A DNA stretch of 64,000 bases from Novosphingobium naphthalenivorans NBRC 102051 (GCF_001590985.1 NZ_BCTX01000007.1:39905-103904), one strand, 5' to 3'. Positions 39,034-55,549 are shown, counted from the stretch's first letter. The notes: generated by a model not told the origin, from the sequence alone. Translations and numbers: made by a program.

Positions 39034-39171
39034 GTTGTCCGCAATGTCGGCGCATTCGGAGCGGCAGCCTTGGCGCTAAATTTCCGTGGCATTGATCACC
39101 CGCAATGTGGAACTGCCGGGATGGCGTTAGGCAGCTGATGTCCCGCGTGATGCGGATTGAGGAGTGTGCCA

Positions 39172-39762
39172 ATGTCCTACCGCCATCTTGTCAGCACGCC
39201 GCTTGCCGTCCTGCTGGCCATGTCGATGCCGTCCTATGCACAGGCGCAGGGGGCAGGGGGACCCGGCCAGCCACCGCGTCAACAGACAGCGCCGCAATCG
39301 TCCAAAGACCGCGCGCAACGCCAGCCTGCTTCGAGCCAGACGCAGCGGGCGCGGACTTCGCCGTCTCGCGAGACGCAGAGCGCGGACCGCAGGAACAGCC
39401 CCGACATCAAGGTCTATCGCGGGCAGGACAGCTATCGGCCGGGCAAACAGCCTCCCCTCGTGCAGAGGAATCACGATGCCCAGCGGAACCGCGAGCTCTA
39501 TCGCCAGGCCTACCGTGCGCAGGAGCGTTATCGCATTCGCCCCTATGTGCGCCCGCGTGGCTGGTATCTCAACGACTGGGTGATCGGCGAGATTCTCCCG
39601 TCGCTGTTCTGGACGCGCAATTACTGGCTTGCCGATTACTGGCGCTACAGCTTGCCCATTCCGCCGGCCGGCTGCATCTGGGTGCGATATAATCATGATG
39701 CCCTGCTGATCGACCAGCGCACCGGCGAGGTGATTGGGGTCATCTACGACATCTTCTACTAA
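39172..39762 (+). CDS. RcnB-like periplasmic protein
   Basis: The 196-residue secreted protein has a signal peptide (LAVLLAMSMPSYAQAQG), a long Gln/Arg/Ser/Pro-rich disordered stretch (residues 27-100) and a C-terminal domain with RPRGWYLNDWVIGEILP, YWLADYWRYSLPIPPAGCIWVRY and GEVIGVIYDIFY. This matches the RcnB group, periplasmic proteins linked to nickel/cobalt homeostasis in E. coli. No rcnA exporter is nearby, so a metal role is only inferred. The ATG at 39172 follows GAGGAG at 7 nt. Confidence 0.8.
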   Translation: MSYRHLVSTPLAVLLAMSMPSYAQAQGAGGPGQPPRQQTAPQSSKDRAQRQPASSQTQRARTSPSRETQSADRRNSPDIKVYRGQDSYRPGKQPPLVQRNHDAQRNRELYRQAYRAQERYRIRPYVRPRGWYLNDWVIGEILPSLFWTRNYWLADYWRYSLPIPPAGCIWVRYNHDALLIDQRTGEVIGVIYDIFY

Positions 39763-39771
39763 AAGCGGGCT

Positions 39772-39806
39772 CCTCCCCGCTTCCGCCGTAAGCGCAGGCG
39801 GGGAGG
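39772..39806. repeat. CCTCCCCGC hairpin after RcnB-like gene
   Basis: CCTCCCCGC and GCGGGGAGG pair around an inner TTCCGCCGTAAGCGCA. It is located 10 bp past the stop and may help end that transcript. Confidence 0.55.
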
Positions 39807-39877
39807 CCGCTTGGTTCGCGCGTTACCGGCGCCCACGGCATCCCCGCTGCCGGGCAACCGCCGCCACGCGCAGCCAC

Positions 39878-39907
39878 AAAAAAGCCCCGCCGAAGCGGGG
39901 CTTTTCT
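39878..39907. terminator. Bidirectional terminator between RcnB-like gene and rpoD
   Basis: AAAAAAGCCCCGC, loop CGAA, GCGGGGCTTTT: a classical hairpin with A and T tracts on both sides. It ends just before the rpoD stop codon. Confidence 0.9.
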
Positions 39908-39908
39908 C

Positions 39909-41927
<2,019 letters not shown>

Positions 41928-41971
41928 TCTTCCGCCGTTATCCCCGGTGCCTTCGTGATATAATTATACAA

Positions 41972-43843
41972 TCACGACGCATGTCTGGTCGCCATTTGCC
42001 TGAGGCGAGTGTCAAATTCCAGCTTTCTCTCGCGCAGCCGTTGCTGTTCGGCAAAAGTTTCATCGGTAAACTCTCGCTCGTGCCGTTCCGTTGCAGCTTT
42101 AAGGGCTGCTTCGAGCACGGGCCGCTCGATCAGAAGCTGGATTGCTTGCGTAAGTTCCTCCGTCGATTTCTGGGGGTCGCTGTCATTCCCGAGGAAGCTG
42201 AAGCGAAAGCCGGAATATTCCGAGGATCGAGGAGATTCTACGCCATTTTCCCGTAATATGGTTTCCCACTGCGGGCTTTCAAGCGGTCCCTGGGTCTGAA
42301 AGCAATCGATCAGCATTTCGAAGCGTGGATCGAGCCCCGCGGTACGGGCCAGCGCCTCGGCGTGGTGGTTCAGCAGGCCGGGCCAGCGGATCAGTCCGGC
42401 CAGCACGGCTGCGGACAGCCCGTCGCGCATGCCGCCCCCTTCGTAACGGGCGGTGAGCCTGCTGATCGATTCGGGCGAGGAGGGGGCAGGGGCCGGGCGG
42501 CCGGGTTGCCACTTGCCGCTGCGCGGCCGGGGCTGGAAAGCCGGTTTGCCGCCGCCCCCCTCCCAGCGGCTTTCGCGCTTGGGAAAGGCGAAGGCGGAAT
42601 AGCGGTCCTGCAATTCGCGGCGGTAGAGACTGGCGATGTCGGGATGCTGGATCGCATCGACATGGTCCATCAGCCGGGCCTTGAGGCCGGCCTTGTCCTC
42701 GGGCGTGCTGAGCGGCTGGGCATCGCGCTCGGCTTCCCAGAGCACGTCGATCAGCGGCCGGGCCTCGCCCAGCACGTCCTGCATGGCCTTGGCGCCCCGG
42801 GCCTTGATCAGGTCGTCAGGATCGAGCCCTTCGGGCAGGCGGACGATGCGCAGTGAATGGGCCGGGCGCAGCAGGGGCAGGGCGCGGCTGATCGCGCGCA
42901 TGGCTGCGCGCTGGCCTGCCGCGTCGCCGTCGAAGCACAGGATCGGCATTTCGACATGGCGCCAGAGCATCTCGATCTGGGGCTCGGTGAGCGCGGTGCC
43001 GAGCGGGGCGACGCATTCGGCAATCCCGGCGGCGGCCAGTGCGATGACGTCCATGTAGCCTTCGACCACCACCATCCGCCCCGACTGGCGCGCGGCCGGC
43101 GCGGCGCGGTGGAGGTTGTAGAGCGTGCGCCCCTTGTCGAAGAGCGGGGTGTCGGGCGAGTTCAGGTATTTCGGGGCATCGGTCTTCTCTTTCGAGAGGA
43201 TGCGCCCGCCGAAGGCGATCACCCGCCCGCGCGCGTCCTCGATCGGCAGCATCAGGCGGCCCCGGAACCGGTCGTAGGGATCGCGGCCCTCGACTTCGAT
43301 CCTGAGGCCCGCCTCGATCAGCATCGGCTGCGGGAAGCGGGAGAGGGCCTCCTTCAGCGCTTGCCGTCCTTCGGGCGCATAGCCGAAGCCGAAACGCTGC
43401 ACGGTATGCGCATCGAACCCGCGTGTGGCGAGATAACGCCGCGCGGCCTCGCCTTCCGGGCCGGACAGGTTGTGGACGAACCATTCCTGCGCGGCGGCCA
43501 TCACATCATGCAGCGTATCGCGCTTCTCCGCCGCTTTTGCCGCGCGCGGATCGGGGGCGGGCACGTCCATGCCCGCTTCGGCCGCGAGTTCCTTGACCGC
43601 GTCCATGAAGGCGAGGCCCTGGTGGTCGGTCATCCAGCGGATGGCGTCGCCGTGGGCTCCGCAGCCGAAGCAGTGGTAGAACCCCTTTTCGTCGTTGACG
43701 TGAAAGCTGGGGGTCTTCTCGTTATGGAACGGGCAGCAGGCCTTGTACTCGCGCCCGGCCTTCTGCAGGCGCGTTGAACGGCCGATCAGCGTCGAGAGCG
43801 TGATACGGGATCTAAGCTGATCGAGCCATTGGGGTGTCAGCAC
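41972..43843 (-). CDS. dnaG: DNA primase
   Basis: DnaG makes RNA primers for replication. The 623-residue protein has the CHC2 zinc-binding domain (YKACCPFHNEKTPSFHVNDEKGFYHCFGCGAHGD), the RNA-polymerase core (RFRGRLMLPIEDARGRVIAFGGR) and the Toprim motif (MVVVEGYMDVIALAAAGI, then CFDGDAAGQRAA). The C-terminal helicase-interaction region is less conserved, as expected. The start is the GTG at 43843. It is followed by rpoD at 44 bp; yqeY lies just upstream, and the three form a unit. Confidence 0.97.
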   Translation of the reverse strand: MLTPQWLDQLRSRITLSTLIGRSTRLQKAGREYKACCPFHNEKTPSFHVNDEKGFYHCFGCGAHGDAIRWMTDHQGLAFMDAVKELAAEAGMDVPAPDPRAAKAAEKRDTLHDVMAAAQEWFVHNLSGPEGEAARRYLATRGFDAHTVQRFGFGYAPEGRQALKEALSRFPQPMLIEAGLRIEVEGRDPYDRFRGRLMLPIEDARGRVIAFGGRILSKEKTDAPKYLNSPDTPLFDKGRTLYNLHRAAPAARQSGRMVVVEGYMDVIALAAAGIAECVAPLGTALTEPQIEMLWRHVEMPILCFDGDAAGQRAAMRAISRALPLLRPAHSLRIVRLPEGLDPDDLIKARGAKAMQDVLGEARPLIDVLWEAERDAQPLSTPEDKAGLKARLMDHVDAIQHPDIASLYRRELQDRYSAFAFPKRESRWEGGGGKPAFQPRPRSGKWQPGRPAPAPSSPESISRLTARYEGGGMRDGLSAAVLAGLIRWPGLLNHHAEALARTAGLDPRFEMLIDCFQTQGPLESPQWETILRENGVESPRSSEYSGFRFSFLGNDSDPQKSTEELTQAIQLLIERPVLEAALKAATERHEREFTDETFAEQQRLRERKLEFDTRLRQMATRHAS

Positions 43844-43865
43844 GATGGGTGCCGCCTTCTGTGTT

Positions 43866-44318
43866 TCAGCTCAGCGCGGCCTTCACCCAGCCGCTGGCCT
43901 TGCCCATGTCGAGCTGGGCGCCGTGGCGTTCCTTGAGCAGGCCCATGACCTTGCCCATGTCCTTCATGCCGGCAGCGCCCGTTTCGGCCTTGATCGCCTC
44001 GATCGCGGCCTTGGTGTCCTCTTCCGACATCTGTGCGGGGAGGAATTCCTCGATCACGACGAGTTCGGCCTTTTCCTCTTCGGCTTTCTCGGGGCGGCCG
44101 CCTTCCTCGAACAGCTTGATCGATTCGCGGCGCTGCTTGACCATCTTCTGCAGCACGTCGATCACCATGGCATCGTCGTCCGGCGTTTCGGTGGCGGTGC
44201 GCAGTTCGATGTCGCGGTCTTTGACCTTGGCGAGGATGAGGCGCACGGCGGCGAGGCGCGGTTTGTCGCCGGCCTTCATGGCGGAAATCTGTGCGGCCTT
44301 GATCGAATCGCGAATCAT
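43866..44318 (-). CDS. GatB/YqeY-domain protein
   Basis: The 150-residue protein consists of a YqeY domain: MIRDSIKAAQISAMKAGDKPRLAAVRLILAKVKDRDIELR, then VLQKMVKQRRESIKLFEEGGR and EEFLPAQMSEEDTKAAI. This domain is the tRNA-binding tail of GatB in glutamyl-tRNA amidotransferase; stand-alone members are thought to act in tRNA metabolism. The position before dnaG-rpoD is typical. The ATG at 44318 gives family length; an ATG-like extension to 44390 is not used. Confidence 0.92.
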   Translation of the reverse strand: MIRDSIKAAQISAMKAGDKPRLAAVRLILAKVKDRDIELRTATETPDDDAMVIDVLQKMVKQRRESIKLFEEGGRPEKAEEEKAELVVIEEFLPAQMSEEDTKAAIEAIKAETGAAGMKDMGKVMGLLKERHGAQLDMGKASGWVKAALS

Positions 44319-44478
44319 TGTTCTTCTGTTTTCCTGGTGAGTGTGGAACGTGGCTGCGCAAAAGTTAGCAAGCTGCGCGGTAAATTGCACCCTCGCGCCT
44401 TGACGCCATGCACAACCGTGTCTAGCGGCTGAGCCTTAGCACTCATCGTCAGAAACGCCTCAAACGGAGCGACCCATA

Positions 44479-45657
<1,179 letters not shown>

Positions 45658-45658
45658 G

Positions 45659-45961
45659 GTGAGGGCTTTCGCCGCCTTGCTTCTGGTCCCGTGCGGCCTG
45701 CTGGCAGCTTGCGACAGCAAGCCGCCGCCAAGGCCGGCGTTGCTGAGCGAGGCGAAAGTCGCGACCGTGGCGGCGAAATGCGGGATTTCCGCCAAGACGA
45801 TCACGATCGAGGAAGACAAGGTGAAGTTTGACCCTCCTTCCGGGATGCCGCAGGCGAAGCAGGCTTGCGTGTTGGGCGAGTTGCGGGCGCGATTGCCGCA
45901 GGTCAGCATCGACTATGCCGTGAAGATCAAGGGACAGAGCGAGAGAGAGACCAAGCCATGA
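45659..45961 (+). CDS. Putative small lipoprotein between carA and carB
   Basis: The 100-residue protein begins with GTG one base after carA's stop. The N-terminus (VRAFAALLLVPCGLLAACDSK) ends in a lipobox, LLAAC, with Cys at 18. The mature part is basic and rich in Lys, with EEDKVKFDPPSGMPQAKQACVLGELRA. The tight spacing means co-translation with carA. I do not know the family. Confidence 0.65.
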   Translation: MRAFAALLLVPCGLLAACDSKPPPRPALLSEAKVATVAAKCGISAKTITIEEDKVKFDPPSGMPQAKQACVLGELRARLPQVSIDYAVKIKGQSERETKP

Positions 45962-46086
45962 GTGATCTTACCCTGCCTATGATCGCCTGCTACGTTGCCG
46001 GTCCCGCCACCGACCTCGATCTTGCCAGAACCGAAGCCGAAGCCCCCGCATTCCGGGGCAAGGCGTTCGGTGAACTGGCAGGGTGA
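45958..46086 (+). CDS. 42-residue ORF coupled to the lipoprotein gene
   Basis: ATG overlaps the preceding TGA (ATGA), after a GAGAGAGAGACC purine run that can act as a ribosome binding site. The product, MSDLTLPMIACYVAGPATDLD..., has no membrane or signal features. It is short enough to be chance, but both ends are coupled: its TGA overlaps a GTG of the next gene's frame. Function unknown. Confidence 0.4.
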   Translation: MSDLTLPMIACYVAGPATDLDLARTEAEAPAFRGKAFGELAG

Positions 46087-46103
46087 TCCGGAGGAGGCTT
46101 CGC

Positions 46104-46510
46104 ATGTCCCGCTTTATGCCGCGTTACGCGCTACTCGTGCCTGGAATGGTCCTCATGGCCGCTGCTGCCGAACCCGGCGTGTCCGGGTGGACGGTGGTGC
46201 AGACGGAGGACTCGCCGGCCGTCATGTCGCGCAGCATGGACGGCATGACAGTCACTTACGCATACGATCCCGAGGACTACAATTCGCTCAAGGTGGCGGT
46301 CGAGCCCTGTTCCGGCAATTCGTGGTACATCAAGGAAAGTATCGAGCCGGAGGGGGAAAACCTTGCCGCGCGCAGCGCCAGCCTGAAGGCGGCGATTGCG
46401 CAGGATATGCATAACGCCCGCCTGAACTGCAAACTTCCCGATGGGGTCGAGGACCGCATCATGACCGGCTTCGACGAAGCCTATGCCCAATTCGAGAAAC
46501 TGGACCAGTA

Positions 46511-46511
<1 letters not shown>
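46104..46511 (+). CDS. Secreted protein of unknown function preceding carB
   Basis: The 135-residue protein starts at the ATG 46104, preceded by GGAGGAGG 7 nt upstream. The N-terminus ([24 protein letters not shown]) is a signal peptide; the mature part contains [33 protein letters not shown] and two cysteines that may pair. Its TAA overlaps the carB ATG by one base, so it is coupled to carB. Unknown function. Confidence 0.65.
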
Positions 46512-49834
<3,323 letters not shown>

Positions 49835-49940
49835 AATCGATCTTGCTCCCCCACATCGCTGCAGGTCGGCCGGTCCCATGAGGGGCGGGACAGTCGAGGT
49901 GTCGCAGCGCTCCGGGGGGCAACAGGAGGAAGATAGAAGA

Positions 49941-50417
49941 ATGGCCAGTATCGAAAAGCTGCCGATGCTTGCAGAAGGCTATGAAAGGCTGACTGCGGAA
50001 CTCAAGGCGCTGCGCGAGGAACGGCCCCGCATCGTCGATGCCATCGAGGAAGCGCGTGCCCACGGCGACCTTTCGGAAAATGCCGAGTATCACGCGGCGA
50101 AGGAGCGTCAGGGGCAGGTCGAAGCCACGATCGGCGATCTTGAGGACAAGGTCAGCCGCGCGCAGATCATCGATCCCACGACGCTTTCGAGCGACAAGGT
50201 GATCTTCGGCGCGACCGTGACGCTGCTCGACGATGACGACAAGCCGGTGCGCTACCAGATCGTCGGCCCTTACGAGGCGGATGCCAAGGTCGGCCGCATC
50301 AGCTACAACTCACCGCTCGGCAAGGCGCTGATCGGGCGCAAGGTCGACGACGAGATCGAAGTGACCGTGCCGTCGGGCGACAAGTTCTACCTGGTGCAGA
50401 GCATCGAGTTCATTTGA
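49941..50417 (+). CDS. greA: Transcription elongation factor GreA
   Basis: GreA (158 residues) rescues backtracked RNA polymerase by stimulating transcript cleavage. The coiled-coil N-terminus ([49 protein letters not shown]) carries the two acidic tip residues in GDLSENAEY, and the C-terminal FKBP-like domain ends in [13 protein letters not shown]. The ATG at 49941 follows a purine-rich AAGATAGAAGA stretch. greA downstream of carB is a common order. Confidence 0.97.
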   Translation: MASIEKLPMLAEGYERLTAELKALREERPRIVDAIEEARAHGDLSENAEYHAAKERQGQVEATIGDLEDKVSRAQIIDPTTLSSDKVIFGATVTLLDDDDKPVRYQIVGPYEADAKVGRISYNSPLGKALIGRKVDDEIEVTVPSGDKFYLVQSIEFI

Positions 50418-50450
50418 CCGGACCTGGGCCTCGCGGGGCCCGGACGGCAA

Positions 50451-50486
50451 AAGAAAAGGGCCGGCAGCGATGCCGGCCCTTTTCTT
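50451..50486. terminator. Bidirectional terminator between greA and DUF4170 gene
   Basis: AAGAAAAGGGCCGGC, loop AGCGAT, GCCGGCCCTTTTCTT: perfect 15-bp arms with A and T tracts at both ends, between two convergent genes. Confidence 0.92.
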
Positions 50487-50513
50487 GTTGTTCGCAGCGC
50501 GTGAACCGGCGGC

Positions 50514-50735
50514 TCAGCCTTCGGGCAGTTCGGGTTCGAGCAGGCGGTGCAGGTGCACGATCACGTACTTCATTTCCGCATCGTCAACCGTACGCTGGGC
50601 TGCCGACTTCCACGCGTCCTGCGCGGCGGCGAAGTCGGGATAGACGCCGACAAGGTCCATAGTGCTGAGATCGACGAATTCAAGGCTGCGCGGGTCCTTG
50701 ACCCGGCCGCCCATGACGAGGTGAAGCTTTTGCAT
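50514..50735 (-). CDS. DUF4170 protein
   Basis: The 73-residue protein MQKLHLVMGGRVKDPRSLEFVDL... with VDLVGVYPDFAAAQDAWKSAAQ-like wording fits DUF4170, a small alphaproteobacterial family without known function. VHLHRLLEPELPEG ends the chain. I chose the second ATG at 50735; the ATG at 50753 would add MKAASP. No membrane span is seen. Confidence 0.8.
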   Translation of the reverse strand: MQKLHLVMGGRVKDPRSLEFVDLSTMDLVGVYPDFAAAQDAWKSAAQRTVDDAEMKYVIVHLHRLLEPELPEG

Positions 50736-50864
50736 GGGAGAGGCCGCTTTCATGATTGGGAGGAGAGCGCCCCTATAGGTTTTGCCAAGGCAATGGGCAA
50801 GAGCGGATCACGCCTGCGTCAGGCTTTTTATAATAATGCGAACTATTATCAATAATGGATAATG

Positions 50865-51431
50865 TCAAGGCGTGATGCGCTTCTTCAGGTCGCTCGCTGC
50901 AGCCATGGCCTGATGCGAGCGCTCGCTGGCGCTGTGGCCGATCCGGGCAGCCTTCTCCGCAGCCTTTTCCGCGGCGGTTTCGCCCAGTTCGCCAGCCCGC
51001 CTGGCCGTCGCCCGCCCGAGGGCACTGGCTGCGGCGAGGGCGGCAAGGCCGTATTTCTCCAGCTTGTCCGCCGCCTCATGCCCGGCTTTCCCGGCCTTGC
51101 TGCCGAGCAGCGAGACTTGCCCGCGCGCGCCGGAGCCGAGGCTGTGCGCCTTTTCGCCCGCTTCGCGCCCGAACATCACAGATGCGGCACCGGCCGCTTC
51201 TGCGAGGCTCAGGGCCTTGCCGAGGGTCTTGCGCCCGGTCTTGCGGGGCAGCAGCGCGCTCACCGCCGCACCGGCGGCAAGAGCGCCTGCGACGGTAAGC
51301 ACGGGGTGGCGCTTGACGAAGGACACCACCTTCTCGTGCGGCCGCGGCGTCTCGACAGGGGGCTGCAGGGGCACGACGTTGTTCGCCGCCGGCGGCGGGG
51401 TGACGGGCTTTGTCGGATCAGTCTTGGTCAC
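50865..51431 (-). CDS. Membrane-associated protein with Ala-rich helical tail (YqjD-type cluster)
   Basis: The 188-residue protein starts with a Pro-rich segment (PTKPVTPPPAANNVVPLQPP), then one hydrophobic helix (VLTVAGALAAGAAVSALLP, about residues 44-62), followed by an Ala/Lys/Glu-rich helical tail resembling apolipoprotein-like repeats. GTG start at 51431, overlapping the 3' end of the upstream gene by 14 bp. It is the last gene of the four-gene minus-strand cluster. Function unknown. Confidence 0.7.
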   Translation of the reverse strand: MTKTDPTKPVTPPPAANNVVPLQPPVETPRPHEKVVSFVKRHPVLTVAGALAAGAAVSALLPRKTGRKTLGKALSLAEAAGAASVMFGREAGEKAHSLGSGARGQVSLLGSKAGKAGHEAADKLEKYGLAALAAASALGRATARRAGELGETAAEKAAEKAARIGHSASERSHQAMAAASDLKKRITP

Positions 51432-51741
51432 GGCCCAGTTCCTTTACTTTTTCCAGCACCGGTTCGAGCGCTTGCCCGGCCCAGGTGATGATCGTGGTCC
51501 TGAATATCCAAAGCAGCAAAGCGGTAATGGTTCCGCCGATCACGCCGGGGTGGCTTTCGGCCACGGCCACCGCCTCGTCGAACATGCCCTTGGCCTGATC
51601 CATGGTCTCGTCGGCGATGCGTCCGGCAATGCCGCGCTCCTCCATGTCGGCCTTGAGCGCGCCGTAGTGCGAGTCGAATGCGGCACGGGCGGCATCGCGT
51701 GCCGCGCGGTCGGCGAGAACCTGGTCTGCAAGCTTGCTCAT
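51418..51741 (-). CDS. Small membrane protein in YqjD/YqjE-type cluster
   Basis: The 107-residue protein has a polar helical N-terminal part (MSKLADQVLADRAARDAARAAFDSHYGALKADMEERG), then one membrane span (VIGGTITALLLWIFRTTIITW) and a charged C-terminus. Its ATG overlaps the stop of the holin-like gene (TGATG). It may play the part of the third small protein in yqj-type loci, but sequence identity to YqjK is not evident. Confidence 0.7.
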   Translation of the reverse strand: MSKLADQVLADRAARDAARAAFDSHYGALKADMEERGIAGRIADETMDQAKGMFDEAVAVAESHPGVIGGTITALLLWIFRTTIITWAGQALEPVLEKVKELGRDQD

Positions 51742-52136
51742 CAGGCGTTTTTCTCGTCTGCGATAATAGCCATCATCCGCTTCAGTTTCGACCGGGCACC
51801 CAGGGCGCACAGGCCAGCCAGCAGCAGCAGCCCCAGCGTGACCGCCGCCATGGCGCCCCACAGGCCCAGCAAGGGCCCCAGGGCGATCACGGTTCCGGTC
51901 ACGAGGGCCATGACGGCAAAGAACACCAGCACCGCTGCCACCACGAGCAGTCCGGCAATGCCTCTGGTTTCCGAACCGGCATAGGCGGCGCGGGATTTCT
52001 GGAAGGCGAATTCGGCCTGCGCCAGCACCTTTGCCTCGTCGGCAAGCTGGCGCAGGTCCTCGGCGAACGAGAGCCCCCCGGCCGCCGCGGCATCCGCGCC
52101 GGCGAGGGGAGCAAGGTCTTCACTGGATGGCTGCAT
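51741..52136 (-). CDS. YqjE-like / Phage_holin_3_6-family membrane protein
   Basis: This 131-residue protein has a cytosolic N-terminal helix (SFAEDLRQLADEAKVLAQAEFAFQKSRAAYAG) and two long membrane helices (IAGLLVVAAVLVFFAVMALVTGTVIAL and GAMAAVTLGLLLLAGLCALGA). This is the layout of the putative actinobacterial holin X / YqjE family. Despite the name these are not phage lysis proteins. It sits between a YqjD-like gene and a small membrane gene, the arrangement of yqj stress loci. Confidence 0.78.
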   Translation of the reverse strand: MQPSSEDLAPLAGADAAAAGGLSFAEDLRQLADEAKVLAQAEFAFQKSRAAYAGSETRGIAGLLVVAAVLVFFAVMALVTGTVIALGPLLGLWGAMAAVTLGLLLLAGLCALGARSKLKRMMAIIADEKNA

Positions 52137-52163
52137 TGTTTCGGTCGTGGCCCCCGCGCGGCC

Positions 52164-52679
52164 TTACTTGCTCTTCTTGAACAGGCGGCCGAACAGGAAG
52201 CCGGCGGCCACGGCCATGCCCACGGCAAGGCCCGGGCTCTTGCGGACGAATTCCTTGGCGTCCTCGCCCAGTTCGTCGAGCGACTTCTCGTCCAGCTTGG
52301 CGGCCGCGTCCTGCATCGACTTGGAAGCGCTGCGGGCATAGTCGCCGTACTTGGGGCCGACCTTGTCGTCGATCAGGGCGGCGTTCTCGTCGATCATCTT
52401 GGACAGGCCGACGATCGCCTGGCTGGTGCGGGCCTTGCCTTCATTGGCGTATTCCGCCGCCTTGACCTTGGCGTCGGCAGCAAAGGCGCTGGCCTTGTCC
52501 TTGGCCTCGTCTGACTTGGTCTTAGCCTCACCGGTCCACTCGCCGGTGGTCTGCGAAATCTTGTCCCGGCACTCGCCGGCCAGGGCCTGAGCGCCGGCCT
52601 TGGCTTCTTCCATGGCCTTGGTGAAGTGATTCTTGGCGTTCTGGGTGCTGTCTTCGGCGGGGGCGGTGGGATCGGCCAT
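52164..52679 (-). CDS. YqjD/ElaB-like (DUF883-type) protein
   Basis: The 171-residue protein is almost wholly helical and rich in Ala/Lys/Asp/Glu, with a C-terminal membrane anchor SPGLAVGMAVAAGFLFGRLFKKSK. The P-G-x-A-V-G-x-A-x-A-x-G-x-L-x-G motif matches the tail of YqjD/ElaB/YgaM proteins, which in E. coli tether ribosomes at the membrane in stationary phase. First gene of the cluster, divergent from eno. A comparable role is inferred. Confidence 0.8.
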   Translation of the reverse strand: MADPTAPAEDSTQNAKNHFTKAMEEAKAGAQALAGECRDKISQTTGEWTGEAKTKSDEAKDKASAFAADAKVKAAEYANEGKARTSQAIVGLSKMIDENAALIDDKVGPKYGDYARSASKSMQDAAAKLDEKSLDELGEDAKEFVRKSPGLAVGMAVAAGFLFGRLFKKSK

Positions 52680-52729
52680 GGCGGTTTCCTTCCTTCTTGG
52701 GCCCGTGGTGCGGGCTGACTACCCTATAG

Positions 52730-54142
<1,413 letters not shown>

Positions 54143-54482
54143 TCGGAACTTGTCAGGGCCAGGGCCGGTTCCCGTTTGCGGGACCCGGCCCTGGCCCTTG
54201 TCCTTTCGGCTCCGTTTTCGCTCTGGGGCCATGAGGCCGGTGATGCGATGCGCGGCGGATGGCCGCGGCGTTTCGGCCATGAAATCCTGCACTTTTCGCG
54301 GTATGCACGGCGCGGGCCGGGATCTTTCCCGGAGTCGCGGTGCGTCTGCGGTGTGATGATTTTGCGGTTTTGTCCGGGATGGGCGGAAAGGCCGGGGTTA
54401 GCCTCGACGCGTCGTCTCACTTCGCCTCGGCCATGCACGCTGCGTGCGTGGTCGAAGGGCACCGGGAGGAAGGGAGTATTCC
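54143..54482. other. Intergenic region after eno, no gene (340 bp)
   Basis: Starts with the eno terminator (54156-54198). The rest is GC-rich DNA in which only shadow frames appear. The reductase promoter must lie in the second half. I see no repeat or RNA gene. Confidence 0.5.
54156..54198 (+). terminator. Terminator of eno
   Basis: GGGCCAGGGCCGG and CCGGCCCTGGCCC form a 13-bp perfect stem around a TTCCCGTTTGCGGGA loop, itself able to pair (TCCCG/CGGGA). It is followed by TTGTCCTTT. Confidence 0.85.
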
Positions 54483-55466
54483 ATGTTTTCCGCCATCGTG
54501 ATCGACAAGACCGGCGAAGGCCAGAGTGTGACGGTGCAGCAGCTCGACGAGCGCGCGCTGCCTGAAGGCGATGTGACCATCGCGGTCGCGTTCTCGACTC
54601 TCAACTTCAAGGATGGTCTTGCCATCACCGGCAGTTCGCCGGTCGTGCGCAAGTTCCCGATGGTACCGGGCATCGACCTTGCCGGTACTGTCATCGAGAG
54701 CAGCCATGCCGACTGGAAAGCGGGCGACAGGGTGGTGCTCAACGGCTGGGGAGTGGGCGAGGTCCACTGGGGCGGGCTTGCCCAGAAGGCCCGGCTCAAA
54801 GGGGAGTGGCTGGTGCCACTGCCGGACGCTTTCACTCCGGCGCAGGCCATGGCGATCGGCACGGCGGGTTACACAGCGGCCCTGTGCGTCGATGCGCTGG
54901 TCGATGCAGGCGTGACGCCGGAGCAGGGCGAAGTGCTCGTGACCGGTGCCACCGGCGGCGTCGGTTCGGTGGCCATCGCGCTTCTGAGCAAGCTGGGCTT
55001 CGCGGTTGCCGCGCTTACCGGCAAGCCGGACGAGGCCGGCTATCTCGAGGCGCTGGGGGCCGCGACCGTCATCGACCGTGCCGAGATGTCCGAAAGGGGC
55101 AAGCCGCTGCAGAAGGAGCGCTGGGGCGGCGTGGTGGACACGGCGGGCAGTTTCACGCTTGCCAATGCCTGTGCCCAGACCCGGTACGGCGGCGCCGTCG
55201 CGGCCTGTGGTCTGGCGCAGGGCATGGACTTTCCAGCCACGGTGATGCCGTTCATCCTGCGCGGCATTTCGCTGCTCGGCATCGACAGCGTCATGGCGCC
55301 CAAGGCCCGGCGCCTGAAGGCCTGGGATCGTCTCGCCCGGGATCTCGACCCGGCCGTGCTCGACACGATCGCCCAGACCATCGGCCTGAGCGATGCCATC
55401 GATGCCGCCGGGAAGTTCATGTCGGGCGAAGTGAAGGGCCGCTACGTCGTCGATGTGAACGCCTGA
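54483..55466 (+). CDS. AcuI/YhdH-like acrylyl-CoA reductase (MDR family)
   Basis: The 327-residue NADPH-dependent medium-chain reductase lacks the zinc ligands of alcohol dehydrogenases. Seen: STLNFKDGLAITGSSPVVRKFPMVPGIDLAGTVIES, VVLNGWGVGEVHWGGLAQ, and the nucleotide loop VTGATGGVGSVAIALLSKLG. The wording matches AcuI/YhdH, which reduce acrylyl-CoA to propionyl-CoA (3-hydroxypropionate or DMSP breakdown) or act on quinones. The ATG at 54483 follows GGAAGGGAG. A MarR gene starts 83 bp downstream on the same strand. Confidence 0.88.
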   Translation: MFSAIVIDKTGEGQSVTVQQLDERALPEGDVTIAVAFSTLNFKDGLAITGSSPVVRKFPMVPGIDLAGTVIESSHADWKAGDRVVLNGWGVGEVHWGGLAQKARLKGEWLVPLPDAFTPAQAMAIGTAGYTAALCVDALVDAGVTPEQGEVLVTGATGGVGSVAIALLSKLGFAVAALTGKPDEAGYLEALGAATVIDRAEMSERGKPLQKERWGGVVDTAGSFTLANACAQTRYGGAVAACGLAQGMDFPATVMPFILRGISLLGIDSVMAPKARRLKAWDRLARDLDPAVLDTIAQTIGLSDAIDAAGKFMSGEVKGRYVVDVNA

Positions 55467-55525
55467 CTTCCGGCTGTTCGGGCAGCTCGGTATTTGTCCG
55501 GCCGAGATTTGTCTGGCCAATACTA

Positions 55526-55537
55526 AGCAGGCCTACT
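55526..55537. promoter_or_regulatory. Near-palindrome upstream of MarR gene (possible operator)
   Basis: AGCAGGCCTACT is a 12-bp palindrome with one mismatched pair, 12 bp before the ATG of the MarR gene. Position suggests autoregulation; binding is untested. Confidence 0.35.
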
Positions 55538-55549
55538 AGTTCTGGGCGG

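Larger units (their letters stand above)
38870..39171. other. Intergenic region with hairpin and half repeat (302 bp)
   Basis: Contains the TTCCTCCCCGAG / CTCGGGGAGGAA hairpin at 38884-38912, which may end the helicase transcript, and a half copy of the CGTCATTCCCGC repeat at 39008-39033. I see no gene. Confidence 0.6.

Noticed and set aside
51741..52136. Prophage lysis gene (holin)
   Set aside because: The family name refers to phage holins, but there are no phage genes around it and the neighbours match a YqjD-type membrane cluster.
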